A program made the position numbers and the translations under genes. DNA of 64,000 nt, taken from contig NC_010676.1 of the NCBI RefSeq assembly GCF_000020125.1, forward strand, positions 2,356,001 through 2,420,000. Reading direction: 5' to 3'. Shown in pieces: positions 1 through 7,980 of this stretch. The DNA is from Paraburkholderia phytofirmans PsJN (lineage in GTDB: Bacteria > Pseudomonadota > Gammaproteobacteria > Burkholderiales > Burkholderiaceae). The notes beneath the pieces are model-generated. The model was not told where the DNA came from, made no database searches, and was given only the letters and a program-made list of their open reading frames with translations. How positions within the stretch are numbered: the stretch's first letter is position 1; each line of letters starts with the position of its first letter.

Positions 1-1
1 C

Positions 2-643
2 GTGTCCATGTCGGACATGTCGGAGTTCTATTTCCTGCCGCCGCTTCTTTCGATGCTCGACCGCAACGCGCGCGGCATTCACCTGGAGATTGCGAACGTC
101 TCCGTCGATTCGGTGAGTTCGGCCATGCGCAGCGGCAAGATCGATCTGGCGCTCGGTTATGTGCCGGGTCTCGATCCGGGTTGTGTGAGCAGGACGCTGT
201 TCGTCGACGAACATGTTTGCGTGGTGCGTGCCGGTCACCCGTTGCGCAAACAGAAGCCGACCAAGGAGGATCTCGCGAGCCTGCGCTACGTCTACGCCAG
301 CACCAACGCGACCGGCCACCGGATGGTCGAACAGTGGCTCGAAGAGTTGAACCTGCGCCGGGATATCGTGCTGCGCCTGCCGCATTTCGTGGTGGCGCCG
401 GAGATCGTTCAGCATACCGATCTCGCCGTGATTTTTCCGCGGAGTATCGCGCAGCGCTTCAATCGCAACAAAGCCTTTCGTATTCTGCCCTTGCCGTTCG
501 CGTTGCCGCCCATCGAAATCCAGGTCCACTCGCATTCGCAATTTTCGGCGGATCCGGGCATTGCGTGGTTGCTCGATGAGATTTATGGCATGTTCCATCA
601 ACCGCCGGATAGCGGTAAAACGCGAGTGGAAAAACCGCTATGA
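2..643 (+). CDS. LysR-family regulator, C-terminal part (5' truncated by window)
   Basis: The visible 213 residues are the effector-binding (periplasmic-binding-protein-like) domain of a LysR transcriptional regulator. They include the typical segment in which a residue run like DLALGYVPG precedes a hydrophobic strand and a later LPHFVVAPEIV helix. The N-terminal winged helix lies left of the window, so the true start is not visible. The stop overlaps the ATG of the next LysR gene in an ATGA arrangement, so the two regulators are probably co-translated. The target is unknown. By position it could control the MFS/hydratase/aldolase genes that follow or something to the left. Confidence 0.85.
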   Translation: MSMSDMSEFYFLPPLLSMLDRNARGIHLEIANVSVDSVSSAMRSGKIDLALGYVPGLDPGCVSRTLFVDEHVCVVRAGHPLRKQKPTKEDLASLRYVYASTNATGHRMVEQWLEELNLRRDIVLRLPHFVVAPEIVQHTDLAVIFPRSIAQRFNRNKAFRILPLPFALPPIEIQVHSHSQFSADPGIAWLLDEIYGMFHQPPDSGKTRVEKPL

Positions 644-1539
644 ACATCAGAGCCCTGCAATGCTTCGTGATTCTCGCGGAGGAACTCAATTTCAGCCGCG
701 CCGCCGAGCGCCTGCATATCGCGCAGCCTGCGCTGAGCCAGCAGATCCGATCACTCGAAGAACGGCTCGGCACGCAGCTGGTCGATCGCGCAAGACGTCC
801 GCTGAGTCTCACCGAAGCGGGCCATTATCTGTGCAACGAGGCGCGTCAGATACTCGGTTCGCTCGAACAGGTGACGCTCGTCGCGCAGGAAATCGGCGTG
901 GGCCGGCGCGGCTGGCTGAGTGTGGGCTTCACCCGTTCGTCGATGTACAGCGTCCTGCCGCCCGCGCTGAAGGCATTTCACAAGGCGTATCCGCAAGTCG
1001 AACTCAAACTCTTCGAGATGCTCACCGAAGAACAGACCGATGCGCTGCGCGACATGCGCATTCACATCGGCATCGGCCGGCAGCCGCTGACAGTTGAAGG
1101 CTTTACCTCGCATACGCTGCTGCGCGAGCGTGTCGTGGCCGCACTCGAGCCCAGCCATCCGCTTGCGGCACAAAAGAAAGTGAGCATCGCCGATCTCGCC
1201 GACACGCCATTGATTCTGTACCCGAAGCATCAGAACGCGCAGTTCAAGCGCTCGGTGCAATCGCTCTATCGCGATGCGGGCATCACCCCGCTCGTCGCGC
1301 ACGAGGCTTATGAAATCCAGACCGCGATTGCCCTGGTGGCGGCAGGCCTCGGCGTGACGTTCATCGGCGAATCCGTGGCGCGGCTCGGACGCACCGATGT
1401 GGTTTACCGTCACCTGACCGGACCGGGCTCGTCGTACCGCTCCACGCTTGCCGCCACCTTCCGTACCGAAGACGCTTCGCCCCACCTGCGGGCATTTCTG
1501 GCTTGCCTTCCCGAGCCCCTCAAAGACAGCGCACTATAA
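640..1539 (+). CDS. LysR-family transcriptional regulator
   Basis: A full-length 299-residue LysR protein. Residues 1-60 form the winged helix (FSRAAERLHIAQPALSQQI), followed by a linker helix and a two-lobe effector domain. The general look, including the GYLSVGF-like start of the effector domain (here GWLSVGFTRS), is that of the CatR/BenM/CatM group that senses aromatic-acid intermediates. The start overlaps the stop of the preceding LysR by 4 bases. It lies 127 bases upstream of, and in the same direction as, an MFS carrier and LigJ/LigK-type genes, so control of that aromatic-acid pathway is the natural inference. The exact effector cannot be read from sequence. Confidence 0.92.
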   Translation: MNIRALQCFVILAEELNFSRAAERLHIAQPALSQQIRSLEERLGTQLVDRARRPLSLTEAGHYLCNEARQILGSLEQVTLVAQEIGVGRRGWLSVGFTRSSMYSVLPPALKAFHKAYPQVELKLFEMLTEEQTDALRDMRIHIGIGRQPLTVEGFTSHTLLRERVVAALEPSHPLAAQKKVSIADLADTPLILYPKHQNAQFKRSVQSLYRDAGITPLVAHEAYEIQTAIALVAAGLGVTFIGESVARLGRTDVVYRHLTGPGSSYRSTLAATFRTEDASPHLRAFLACLPEPLKDSAL

Positions 1540-1666
1540 GCAAAAAATTATAGAAGCATAAGCAAGCGGTCTTGGACTCCCTGTCCGCGCGTTCTTATCA
1601 TTGACCTCACACACATGATTAGAACGCAGCGTTGGCCAAGGCCATCGCCGCAAGGTAGGAGACAGG

Positions 1667-2989
1667 ATGACCGCGATCAACGAAGCCGTAACCATGCGAA
1701 AAGTTTACGGGCGCCTCATGCCCCTGCTCTTCGCGATGATGTTCTTCAACTATCTCGACCGGATCAATATCGGGTTCGCCGCGCTGGACATGAACAAGCA
1801 GCTCGGCTTCAGTCCGGCCGTGTTCGGCTTCGCGGGCAGCATCTTCTTTGTCGGCTACATGCTGCTGGAAGTGCCGAGCAATCTATTGCTGCATCGCGTC
1901 GGCGCACGCCGCTGGATTGCCCGCATTCTTATGACGTGGGGCGCGGTCGCCGCGGCCACGGCATTCGTGTTCAACGATTCGAGCTTCTACGTGCTGCGTT
2001 TTCTGCTCGGCGTGATGGAAGCGGGCTTTCTGCCGGGCGTCGCGGTCTATCTAACCAAATGGTTTCCAGTGCGTTACCGTGCTCGCGCGGTTGGGGGCTA
2101 CATCATCGCCGGTTCGTTTTCGGCGGTGCTGGGCGGCCCGATCTCGACCGCTTTGATGACCTACGCTAACGGCATTCTCGGTTTGCAGGGCTGGCAGTGG
2201 ATGTTCATCCTCGAAGGCGTGCCGGCCATGCTGCTCGGCCTGTTGACGCTGCGCATCATGACCGAACGCCCCGCCGACGCCGACTGGCTGTCCGACGACG
2301 AAAAGCGCTGGCTCGAGTCGACGCTCTCCGCCGAGCGTCAAGCCGTAGGCGGCAACGCGCATGTTCCCTTGCTGCGTGTGGCGGGCGACATCCGCGTGTG
2401 GAGCCTCGCGTGTCTCTTCGGTTGCGCGCTGGTCGGTATTTATGGCCTCTTCCTGTGGCTGCCGCAGATCGTCAAGAGTCTGGGTCATCTGAGCAATCTC
2501 GAAGTCGGCTTTCTGTCGGCCGCGCCGCCCTTGCTCGGTGTATTGGGCACCTTCCTGATCAGCCGCAGTTCCGACCGCACCGGCGACCGCAAGAAGCACC
2601 TCGCCTTCGTGTACGGCATGAGCGCACTGGCCATTGCCGGCAGCGCGTACGCGCCAAACCCCGTGATCGCTTATGTGCTGCTGTGCGTGACCGGCTTGTT
2701 CATCTATGCGGGCAACCCGCTGTTCTGGAGCCTCGCGTCGTCTTTCAGAACCGGCGCGGCAGGCGCGGCGACGATCGCGCTGATCAACACCATCGCGCAG
2801 TTCGGCGGCCTGGTCGGCCCGTGGAGCATCGGCCTCGTGCGCAATGCGACCGGCAACTTCAAGCTGGCCTTGCTGACGATCGCAGCCTTTCTGATTGTCG
2901 CGACGATCATCGCGCTAGTCATGCGGGTCGCGCCGGTTGAAGACGAAGCGAACTCGCTCACCACCGGCGACGCCGCGCCGCGCGCCTGA
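1667..2989 (+). CDS. MFS transporter, anion:cation symporter (ACS) family
   Basis: A 440-residue carrier with about twelve membrane segments and a central cytoplasmic loop near residues 205-240. The N-terminal RMLP-like region and the DRINIGFAAL segment after the first helix are typical of ACS-family carriers (phthalate, tartrate, 4-hydroxyphenylacetate, glucarate types). These take up organic anions with protons. An AGGAGAC ribosome-binding site sits just before the ATG. The next gene is a 4-oxalomesaconate hydratase homologue, so an aromatic acid such as gallate or protocatechuate, or a derived dicarboxylate, is a plausible substrate. That is inference from context, since substrates in this family cannot be assigned from sequence alone. 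Confidence 0.9.
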   Translation: MTAINEAVTMRKVYGRLMPLLFAMMFFNYLDRINIGFAALDMNKQLGFSPAVFGFAGSIFFVGYMLLEVPSNLLLHRVGARRWIARILMTWGAVAAATAFVFNDSSFYVLRFLLGVMEAGFLPGVAVYLTKWFPVRYRARAVGGYIIAGSFSAVLGGPISTALMTYANGILGLQGWQWMFILEGVPAMLLGLLTLRIMTERPADADWLSDDEKRWLESTLSAERQAVGGNAHVPLLRVAGDIRVWSLACLFGCALVGIYGLFLWLPQIVKSLGHLSNLEVGFLSAAPPLLGVLGTFLISRSSDRTGDRKKHLAFVYGMSALAIAGSAYAPNPVIAYVLLCVTGLFIYAGNPLFWSLASSFRTGAAGAATIALINTIAQFGGLVGPWSIGLVRNATGNFKLALLTIAAFLIVATIIALVMRVAPVEDEANSLTTGDAAPRA

Positions 2990-3088
2990 AAGGCCGAGCG
3001 GCAACACATAACGCCTGACAAAACAGCGGACTGAATCTGCGCACGCATCACCTGCGTGCGCAAGGACAACTTACAGGATTTGCACACC

Positions 3089-4138
3089 ATGATCATCGAT
3101 TGTCACGGTCACTACACGACCTCACCGCCCCAGCATGAAGCCTGGCGCGCGCAGCAGATCGCCGCGCTGAAGGACGGCGGCACGACGCCGCCGCGGCCCG
3201 TCATTACCGACGACGAGATTCGCGAGAGCATCGAGGGTGGCCAGTTGCGGATTCAGCACGAACGCGGGACGGACCTCACGATTTTCTCGCCGCGTGCGGC
3301 CGGCATGGGTCATCACCTCGCCACTGCCGAAGCCAACGCGCTCTGGTCGAGCGAATGCAACGACCTCGTGCATCGCGTGTGCGAGCTGTTTCCGCGCAAT
3401 TTCGTCGGCGTATGCCAATTGCCGCAAGCGCCCGGCGTCGCGCCCGCGAACTGCATCGGCGAATTGCGGCGCTGTGTCGAGGAGCTCGGCTTTATCGGCT
3501 GCAATCTGAATCCGGATCCGTCCGGCGGCCACTGGTCCGGCTTGCCGCTCACGGACCGTTGCTGGTATCCGCTCTATGAAGCGATGGTGGAACTCGACGT
3601 GCCGGCAATGATCCACGTCTCGTCGTCCTGCAATCCGAATTTCCATGCGACGGGCGCGCATTACATCAACGGCGATACGTCGGCGTTCATGCAGTTGCTG
3701 CAGGGCGATCTGTTCGCCGACTTTCCCACGTTGCGCTTCATCATCCCTCATGGCGGCGGTGCGGTGCCCTATCACTGGGGGCGTTATCGCGGACTCGCGC
3801 AGGACATGAAGCGTCCGCTGCTCAGCGAATATCTGCTGAAGAACGTGTTCTTCGATACCTGCGTCTATCACCAGCCCGGCGCCGAACTGCTCGCCAAGGT
3901 CATTCCGGTGGAGAACATTCTGTTCGCGTCGGAAACCATCGGCGCGGTGCAAGGTATTGATCCAGAGACCGGCCACTACTACGACGACACGCGCCGCTAT
4001 ATCGACGCCATCGAATGGCTCAGCGACGCGGACCGTCAACGTATTTACGAAGACAACGCGCGCAGTGTCTATCCGCGGCTCTCGCGTCAACTCGATCTAC
4101 AACTCGCTGCACAGGTAACCCAAGGGGCAACGGTATGA
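3089..4138 (+). CDS. ligJ: 4-oxalomesaconate hydratase, LigJ-type amidohydrolase
   Basis: A 349-residue member of the amidohydrolase superfamily, closely resembling LigJ. LigJ hydrates 4-oxalomesaconate to 4-carboxy-4-hydroxy-2-oxoadipate in the protocatechuate 4,5-cleavage and gallate pathways. The N-terminus MIIDCHGHYT carries the HxH metal-binding pair. The central blocks GFIGCNLNPDP, IHVSSSCNP and FIIPHGGGAVPYHWGR and the late FDTCVYHQPG are the conserved LigJ/ACMSD-group metal and active-site segments. I place the start at the ATG encoding MIIDCHGH rather than at an upstream start, because the HxH pair must be near the N-terminus. The stop overlaps the following aldolase by ATGA, which implies translational coupling. 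Confidence 0.88.
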   Translation: MIIDCHGHYTTSPPQHEAWRAQQIAALKDGGTTPPRPVITDDEIRESIEGGQLRIQHERGTDLTIFSPRAAGMGHHLATAEANALWSSECNDLVHRVCELFPRNFVGVCQLPQAPGVAPANCIGELRRCVEELGFIGCNLNPDPSGGHWSGLPLTDRCWYPLYEAMVELDVPAMIHVSSSCNPNFHATGAHYINGDTSAFMQLLQGDLFADFPTLRFIIPHGGGAVPYHWGRYRGLAQDMKRPLLSEYLLKNVFFDTCVYHQPGAELLAKVIPVENILFASETIGAVQGIDPETGHYYDDTRRYIDAIEWLSDADRQRIYEDNARSVYPRLSRQLDLQLAAQVTQGATV

Positions 4139-4803
4139 ATCCAATCGGATGGCGCGAATACGACTCCGCGCCTCAGGCCGACGCGGCCACGCTCGAAACA
4201 CTTCGTGAACTGGCCGTCTCGCTGCTGAGCGACAACATGGCGCGCGCGAGCGGCATGGTGGGCTTGCGGCCTTATCACCAGCCGCGCCCGATGGCCGGCA
4301 CTGCAGTCACGGTCCACACACGGCCGGGCGACAACCTCGCGATTCATCGCGCGTTCGACTTTTGCCGGCCCGGCGACGTGCTGGTGATCGACGGTGCGGG
4401 CGATCTCACGCAGGCGCTGATGGGCGAGATCATGGCGAGCTTCGCGGAAAGTCTCGGCGTGCAGGGCCTCGTGATCGACGGCGCGATCCGTGACGTCGGT
4501 TCGCTGTGCCAGCGCGAATTTCCCGTCTATGCGCGCGGCGTGACGCATCGCGGGCCGTACAAGAACGGACCGGGCGAAATCAACGTGCCGGTCACGGTCG
4601 GCGGCACGGTAGTACATCCTGGCGATATCATTGTCGGCGACGAAGACGGCCTGCTCGCGATCACACCCGCCGACGTGGCAGCGGTGATCGAAGGCGCGCG
4701 CCGCCAGCACGCGAAGGAAACGGCGGCGCTGAAGTCGATTGCCGAAGGCAAGTTCGATCGTTCGTGGGTCGTTCCGCACCGGGAACGGATGATGAACAAC
4801 TGA
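4135..4803 (+). CDS. ligK: 4-carboxy-4-hydroxy-2-oxoadipate / 4-hydroxy-4-methyl-2-oxoglutarate aldolase, RraA-like
   Basis: A 222-residue RraA-like class II aldolase. Family marks are DNMARASGMVG near residue 27, the GDVLVIDG strand, GLVIDGAIRDV (with the Arg-Asp pair that binds substrate and divalent metal) and the C-terminal PGDIIVGDEDGLL. Relatives (LigK, ProA, HMG/CHA aldolase) cleave the product of LigJ into pyruvate and oxaloacetate. The gene overlaps ligJ by four bases, so hydratase and aldolase are made together and catalyse consecutive steps. No ring-cleaving dioxygenase or PDC hydrolase is in the window. Confidence 0.88.
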   Translation: MNPIGWREYDSAPQADAATLETLRELAVSLLSDNMARASGMVGLRPYHQPRPMAGTAVTVHTRPGDNLAIHRAFDFCRPGDVLVIDGAGDLTQALMGEIMASFAESLGVQGLVIDGAIRDVGSLCQREFPVYARGVTHRGPYKNGPGEINVPVTVGGTVVHPGDIIVGDEDGLLAITPADVAAVIEGARRQHAKETAALKSIAEGKFDRSWVVPHRERMMNN

Positions 4804-4805
4804 CC

Positions 4806-5213
4806 GTGAGCCTCATGGCGCAATATCTGAACGCAGCAACACTCCTCGAACTCGCGCGCGCCGCGCAGACGCGCGCCATCGCGCCCTGCACGTGCACGAA
4901 GACGCCGCTCGACGGCTGGCAATCGCAGCCTTTATCGCTCGATGAAACGCAGTTCGAGGAAATCGGCACCTTGATGCCGGAGGACGATCCGGAGCCGACG
5001 TTCAGCGAGTATCTGCCGGGCAAGACGACATACTGGGCAGCGGATGCGCCTATCGCGCCGCGCTACTTTCCGTATAACCGCTGCGCCGTGTGGCAATGCT
5101 CGCTGTGCGGGCGGCTTTATCTGCGTTACGTGGAAGGCGGCGGGTATTTCGTGGACCGCAGGATTCGTGCGGTGAAGGCAGAGTTGATCGAGGATGTGCC
5201 TTTGCCGGCGTGA
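4806..5213 (+). CDS. Small protein of unknown function with paired cysteines
   Basis: About 135 residues. It starts with GTG directly after the aldolase stop, or with the ATG at 4815 (MAQYLNAAT). Two cysteine clusters are visible: a CTC near residue 27 and a CSLCG knuckle near residue 100, followed by RLYLRYVEGGGY. Together these could hold one zinc ion. No known domain is recognised. Tight spacing behind ligK places it in the same transcript, so a role connected with the same pathway is likely but not shown. It is convergent with the AraC gene, with only 25 bases between stops. Confidence 0.7.
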   Translation: MSLMAQYLNAATLLELARAAQTRAIAPCTCTKTPLDGWQSQPLSLDETQFEEIGTLMPEDDPEPTFSEYLPGKTTYWAADAPIAPRYFPYNRCAVWQCSLCGRLYLRYVEGGGYFVDRRIRAVKAELIEDVPLPA

Positions 5214-5238
5214 TAGCGGCAACGCGAACGCACGCCGC

Positions 5239-6093
5239 CTAATGCCCCGGCTTCAACGCCGCATACGCCCCGGGCGTGATCCCATAAGCCCGCTTGAACA
5301 GCCGGTTGAGATGGCTTTGATCGTAAAAGCCCACTGCCGCCGCAGCCGTCGCTGCGCTCTGCCCTGAGGCAAGCATGCGCTTCGCCGCCAATAGCCTCAC
5401 TTGCGTCGCGTAGGCGTGCGGCGGCAGCCCGAACTCCTTGCAGAATGCGCGCGTGAGGTAGTAACGGCTCAAACCCACCAGTTCCGCCAGTTCATCGACC
5501 GAGATATCGCGCTCGTAATTGGCGGCGACGTACTCGCGCACCTGCTCCATCTTGCGCGCCTCGCGCCGGGGCTCTCCCGCCTCTTCACCCGCGCGCCCAT
5601 AGCGCCCGACCAGCATTCCCATCGCAGCCCACCAGTTCGCCTGACGCTCCATCAGCGACACGGCGCGCTGTTCGTCCAGGCTCGCATGCGCCTTGACCAG
5701 CAGACCCGCGAGGTGCGGGTCCTGATACAGCCCCGGCGGAATCAGCAGCGGTTTGTCGCTGCGAGCGTCGGGCGAGAAGACGGCGCTGAGCGCGCCGAGC
5801 CCTTCCATGTCCAGATAGATCGCGCGATAAATCCATTCGCGGCCTTCCCAGACCTCGCCGCTATGGTATTCGCCCGGCCCGAAAACCAGCACGCTGCCGG
5901 GGCCGGCAACCTCGCTGCCCGCGCGCGTATGACATTGGCCCGCGCCGGTTTCGGTCATGACAATGACGAGTTCGTCGTGCAGATGCCGGTCGAACTTGTG
6001 ATTGCCGTAACGGGCGCTCGCGAGACATGCGCCATCGAGCGCGCCGTCGCGCCAGCAGACCACTTCCGGCTCGCTTTTACCCGATGTCTCCAT
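5239..6093 (-). CDS. AraC-family transcriptional regulator
   Basis: A 284-residue AraC/XylS regulator. The N-terminal half is a cupin-like sensor domain (HDELVIVMTETG, PGSVLVFGPGEYHSG). The C-terminal ~100 residues hold two helix-turn-helix units (ISVDELAELVGLSRYYLTRAF and the FYDQSHLNRLFKRAYGITPGAY signature). I chose the ATG encoding METSGKSEP, since upstream in-frame starts would run into the preceding gene. The gene follows the AlaX-type gene on the same strand with a 20-base gap, so the two are probably one transcript. The ligand is unknown. Confidence 0.9.
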   Translation of the reverse strand: METSGKSEPEVVCWRDGALDGACLASARYGNHKFDRHLHDELVIVMTETGAGQCHTRAGSEVAGPGSVLVFGPGEYHSGEVWEGREWIYRAIYLDMEGLGALSAVFSPDARSDKPLLIPPGLYQDPHLAGLLVKAHASLDEQRAVSLMERQANWWAAMGMLVGRYGRAGEEAGEPRREARKMEQVREYVAANYERDISVDELAELVGLSRYYLTRAFCKEFGLPPHAYATQVRLLAAKRMLASGQSAATAAAAVGFYDQSHLNRLFKRAYGITPGAYAALKPGH

Positions 6094-6113
6094 AGCTCGC
6101 GCCTCCCTGCTCT

Positions 6114-6827
6114 TCAAACCAGTTCGATTCTGACCCGGCGATTGCGACGGCCCTTGTTCTCTATCTTCGCGATGCGAATGGGCCGTGACTGCGCGGTATT
6201 GGTCAGGTGAGTGCCGCCACAAGCCTGCCGGTCCAGATCGCCGATCTCGACGATGCGCACCGTGCCGTCCGGCGTGGGCGGCGGCGCCACCGAAAGGCTG
6301 CGGATCAAGCCTTGGGTCGCTTTCGCTTCGTCGGTGCCGACATAATAGGTGCGCACCTCCATCGCGCTGCGGATCACCTCGTTGACGGGTTCTTCCAGCA
6401 GCCGCAGCGCGTCGTTATCCGCTTCGGGCAGATCGAAGTCCATGCGCGCAGTGCCGTCGGCGTTGATCTGCGCGCCGGTCACGAGTGCGCCGGCAAAGCG
6501 CTGATACACCAGCGCGTTGAGAATATGCGTCACGGTATGGAGTTGGGCGACTGCGGCGCGCCGCGCCGCGTCGATGGCCACGTGCACGTTGCCGTCAAGT
6601 TCGAGCGGTGCGTCGAGCAGATGCCAGAGCACATCGCCTTCCGCCGCGACGCCGGTAATGCGCACCGCGCCCTGCGCGTGCGTCAGCGTGGCGGCGTCCG
6701 ACACCTGGCCGCCGCCGCCCGGATGCAAGGCGGAACGGCCCAGCACGACCGCGCCGGGCCGCGCGGCGATCACCGCCGTTTCAAAGTCCAGCAGATCCGG
6801 CTGCTCATGGCAAAGATAATGCGGCAC
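6114..6827 (-). CDS. Alanyl-tRNA editing protein, AlaX-type
   Basis: A 237-residue free-standing editing domain related to the second-additional domain of AlaRS and ThrRS. The metal-binding pairs are clear: HTVTH near residue 96 and CGGTH near residue 205. The HPGGGGQ motif near residue 35 is also typical. Such proteins deacylate mischarged tRNA-Ala (Ser or Gly). Some relatives are broader metal-dependent hydrolases, which would suit a linked AraC sensor. A GTG start is used, with a GAGGA ribosome-binding site upstream. It shares a 222-base divergent region with the LysR gene on the other strand. Confidence 0.9.
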   Translation of the reverse strand: MPHYLCHEQPDLLDFETAVIAARPGAVVLGRSALHPGGGGQVSDAATLTHAQGAVRITGVAAEGDVLWHLLDAPLELDGNVHVAIDAARRAAVAQLHTVTHILNALVYQRFAGALVTGAQINADGTARMDFDLPEADNDALRLLEEPVNEVIRSAMEVRTYYVGTDEAKATQGLIRSLSVAPPPTPDGTVRIVEIGDLDRQACGGTHLTNTAQSRPIRIAKIENKGRRNRRVRIELV

Positions 6828-7049
6828 CTTGGTGTCCTCGCGGGAATTGACGGAATACGCCTAGGATACCCAGTCCCGTGGGAGGCCGTCTTGGTTAAAA
6901 ATGCCCTCGGGGAGCGAGTCACGGGCGAACTCTTGCTGGTGAATACGGAAAAGCCAGCGCCCGAAGCGGTCAGGCGAAGGCCTATTTCCCGCGAATTCCA
7001 GTATCCTGAACATCCCGCTGCACGCACCCAAAAGCCCCGGCTCTTCTCC

Positions 7050-7970
7050 ATGAATCTATCTTTTGAAGTCCTGCAGGTACTCGATGCAATCGATCGAACC
7101 GGCACGTTTGCGAGCGCCGCGGAAACGCTTCACAAGGTGCCGTCCTCGCTGAGTTATCTGGTTCAGAAACTCGAACTCGATCTCGGCGTCAAGCTGTTCG
7201 ACCGTACAGGCCGGCGCGCCACACTAACGCACGCGGGGCGTGTGGTCGTCGAGGAAGGCCGCCGTCTGCTGGAAGCGGCCGAAGCACTCGAATTCAAGGC
7301 GAAGCGAATCGAGCACGGCTGGGAGTCCGAACTTCACGTCGCCGTCGACGAGATCATTCCGTTCGACCTGCTCTGGCATCACGTGGGCGAGTTCTACAAG
7401 CTGAAACTGGACACCAGACTGCATCTGTCGAAAGAAGTGCTGGGCGGCTCGTGGGACGCGCTGCTCACGCGTCGCGCGGACCTGATCGTCGGCGCGGCCG
7501 GCGATCCGCCGCCCATTCCCAATCTGATCGCGAGACCGATCGGCTCGCTGAAGCATGTGTTCGTGGTGGCGCCGGATCATCCGCTCGCGTCGATACCCGG
7601 ACCGCTCACCATGGACATGGTCGCGCGCCATCGCGCGGTTGCGATCGGCGATACGTCACGCAAACTCGCGCCGCGCACGATCGCGCTCGCCGTCAATCAG
7701 GAAGTGCTCACAGTGCCCACGCTCGAAGCCAAGCTCGCCGCGCAGATCAGAGGCCTCGCAGCAGGCACGATTCCGGAATGCCTCGCTGTCGACGCGCTGA
7801 GCCAGGGCGAACTGGTGCAAAAAGAAGTGATCGGCATGCGCGACGTCACGCATTTCTATCTGGCATGGCGCGACGACGAAAGCGGCAAGGCGCTGCAATG
7901 GTGGGTCGATCAGTTGGACCGGCCGAACCTGATCGACGAAGTGGTGCAACAGCGCACGCTGCAAGGTTGA
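7050..7970 (+). CDS. LysR-family transcriptional regulator
   Basis: A 306-residue LysR protein. The winged helix lies in residues 1-60 (FASAAETLHKVPSSLSYLVQKLE), followed by VKLFDRTGRRATLTHAG and a complete effector domain. The start ATG encodes MNLSFEVLQVL, the normal N-terminus of the family. A much longer upstream open frame is not coding, because it runs antisense through the AlaX gene. It is divergent from the AlaX/AraC unit and convergent with the large STAND regulator (10 bases between stops). Regulation of the divergent AlaX gene is the simplest guess. Confidence 0.9.
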   Translation: MNLSFEVLQVLDAIDRTGTFASAAETLHKVPSSLSYLVQKLELDLGVKLFDRTGRRATLTHAGRVVVEEGRRLLEAAEALEFKAKRIEHGWESELHVAVDEIIPFDLLWHHVGEFYKLKLDTRLHLSKEVLGGSWDALLTRRADLIVGAAGDPPPIPNLIARPIGSLKHVFVVAPDHPLASIPGPLTMDMVARHRAVAIGDTSRKLAPRTIALAVNQEVLTVPTLEAKLAAQIRGLAAGTIPECLAVDALSQGELVQKEVIGMRDVTHFYLAWRDDESGKALQWWVDQLDRPNLIDEVVQQRTLQG

Positions 7971-7980
7971 GGTTCGATGA

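Noticed and set aside
4506..4805. Upstream extension of the small Cys-rich gene inside ligK
   Set aside because: That part is the shifted frame of the aldolase, Arg-rich and without sense; coding begins after the aldolase stop.
6207..7049. Long in-frame extension upstream of the LysR gene at 7050
   Set aside because: It runs antisense through the AlaX gene, and the LysR winged helix starts at MNLSFEVL as normal for the family.
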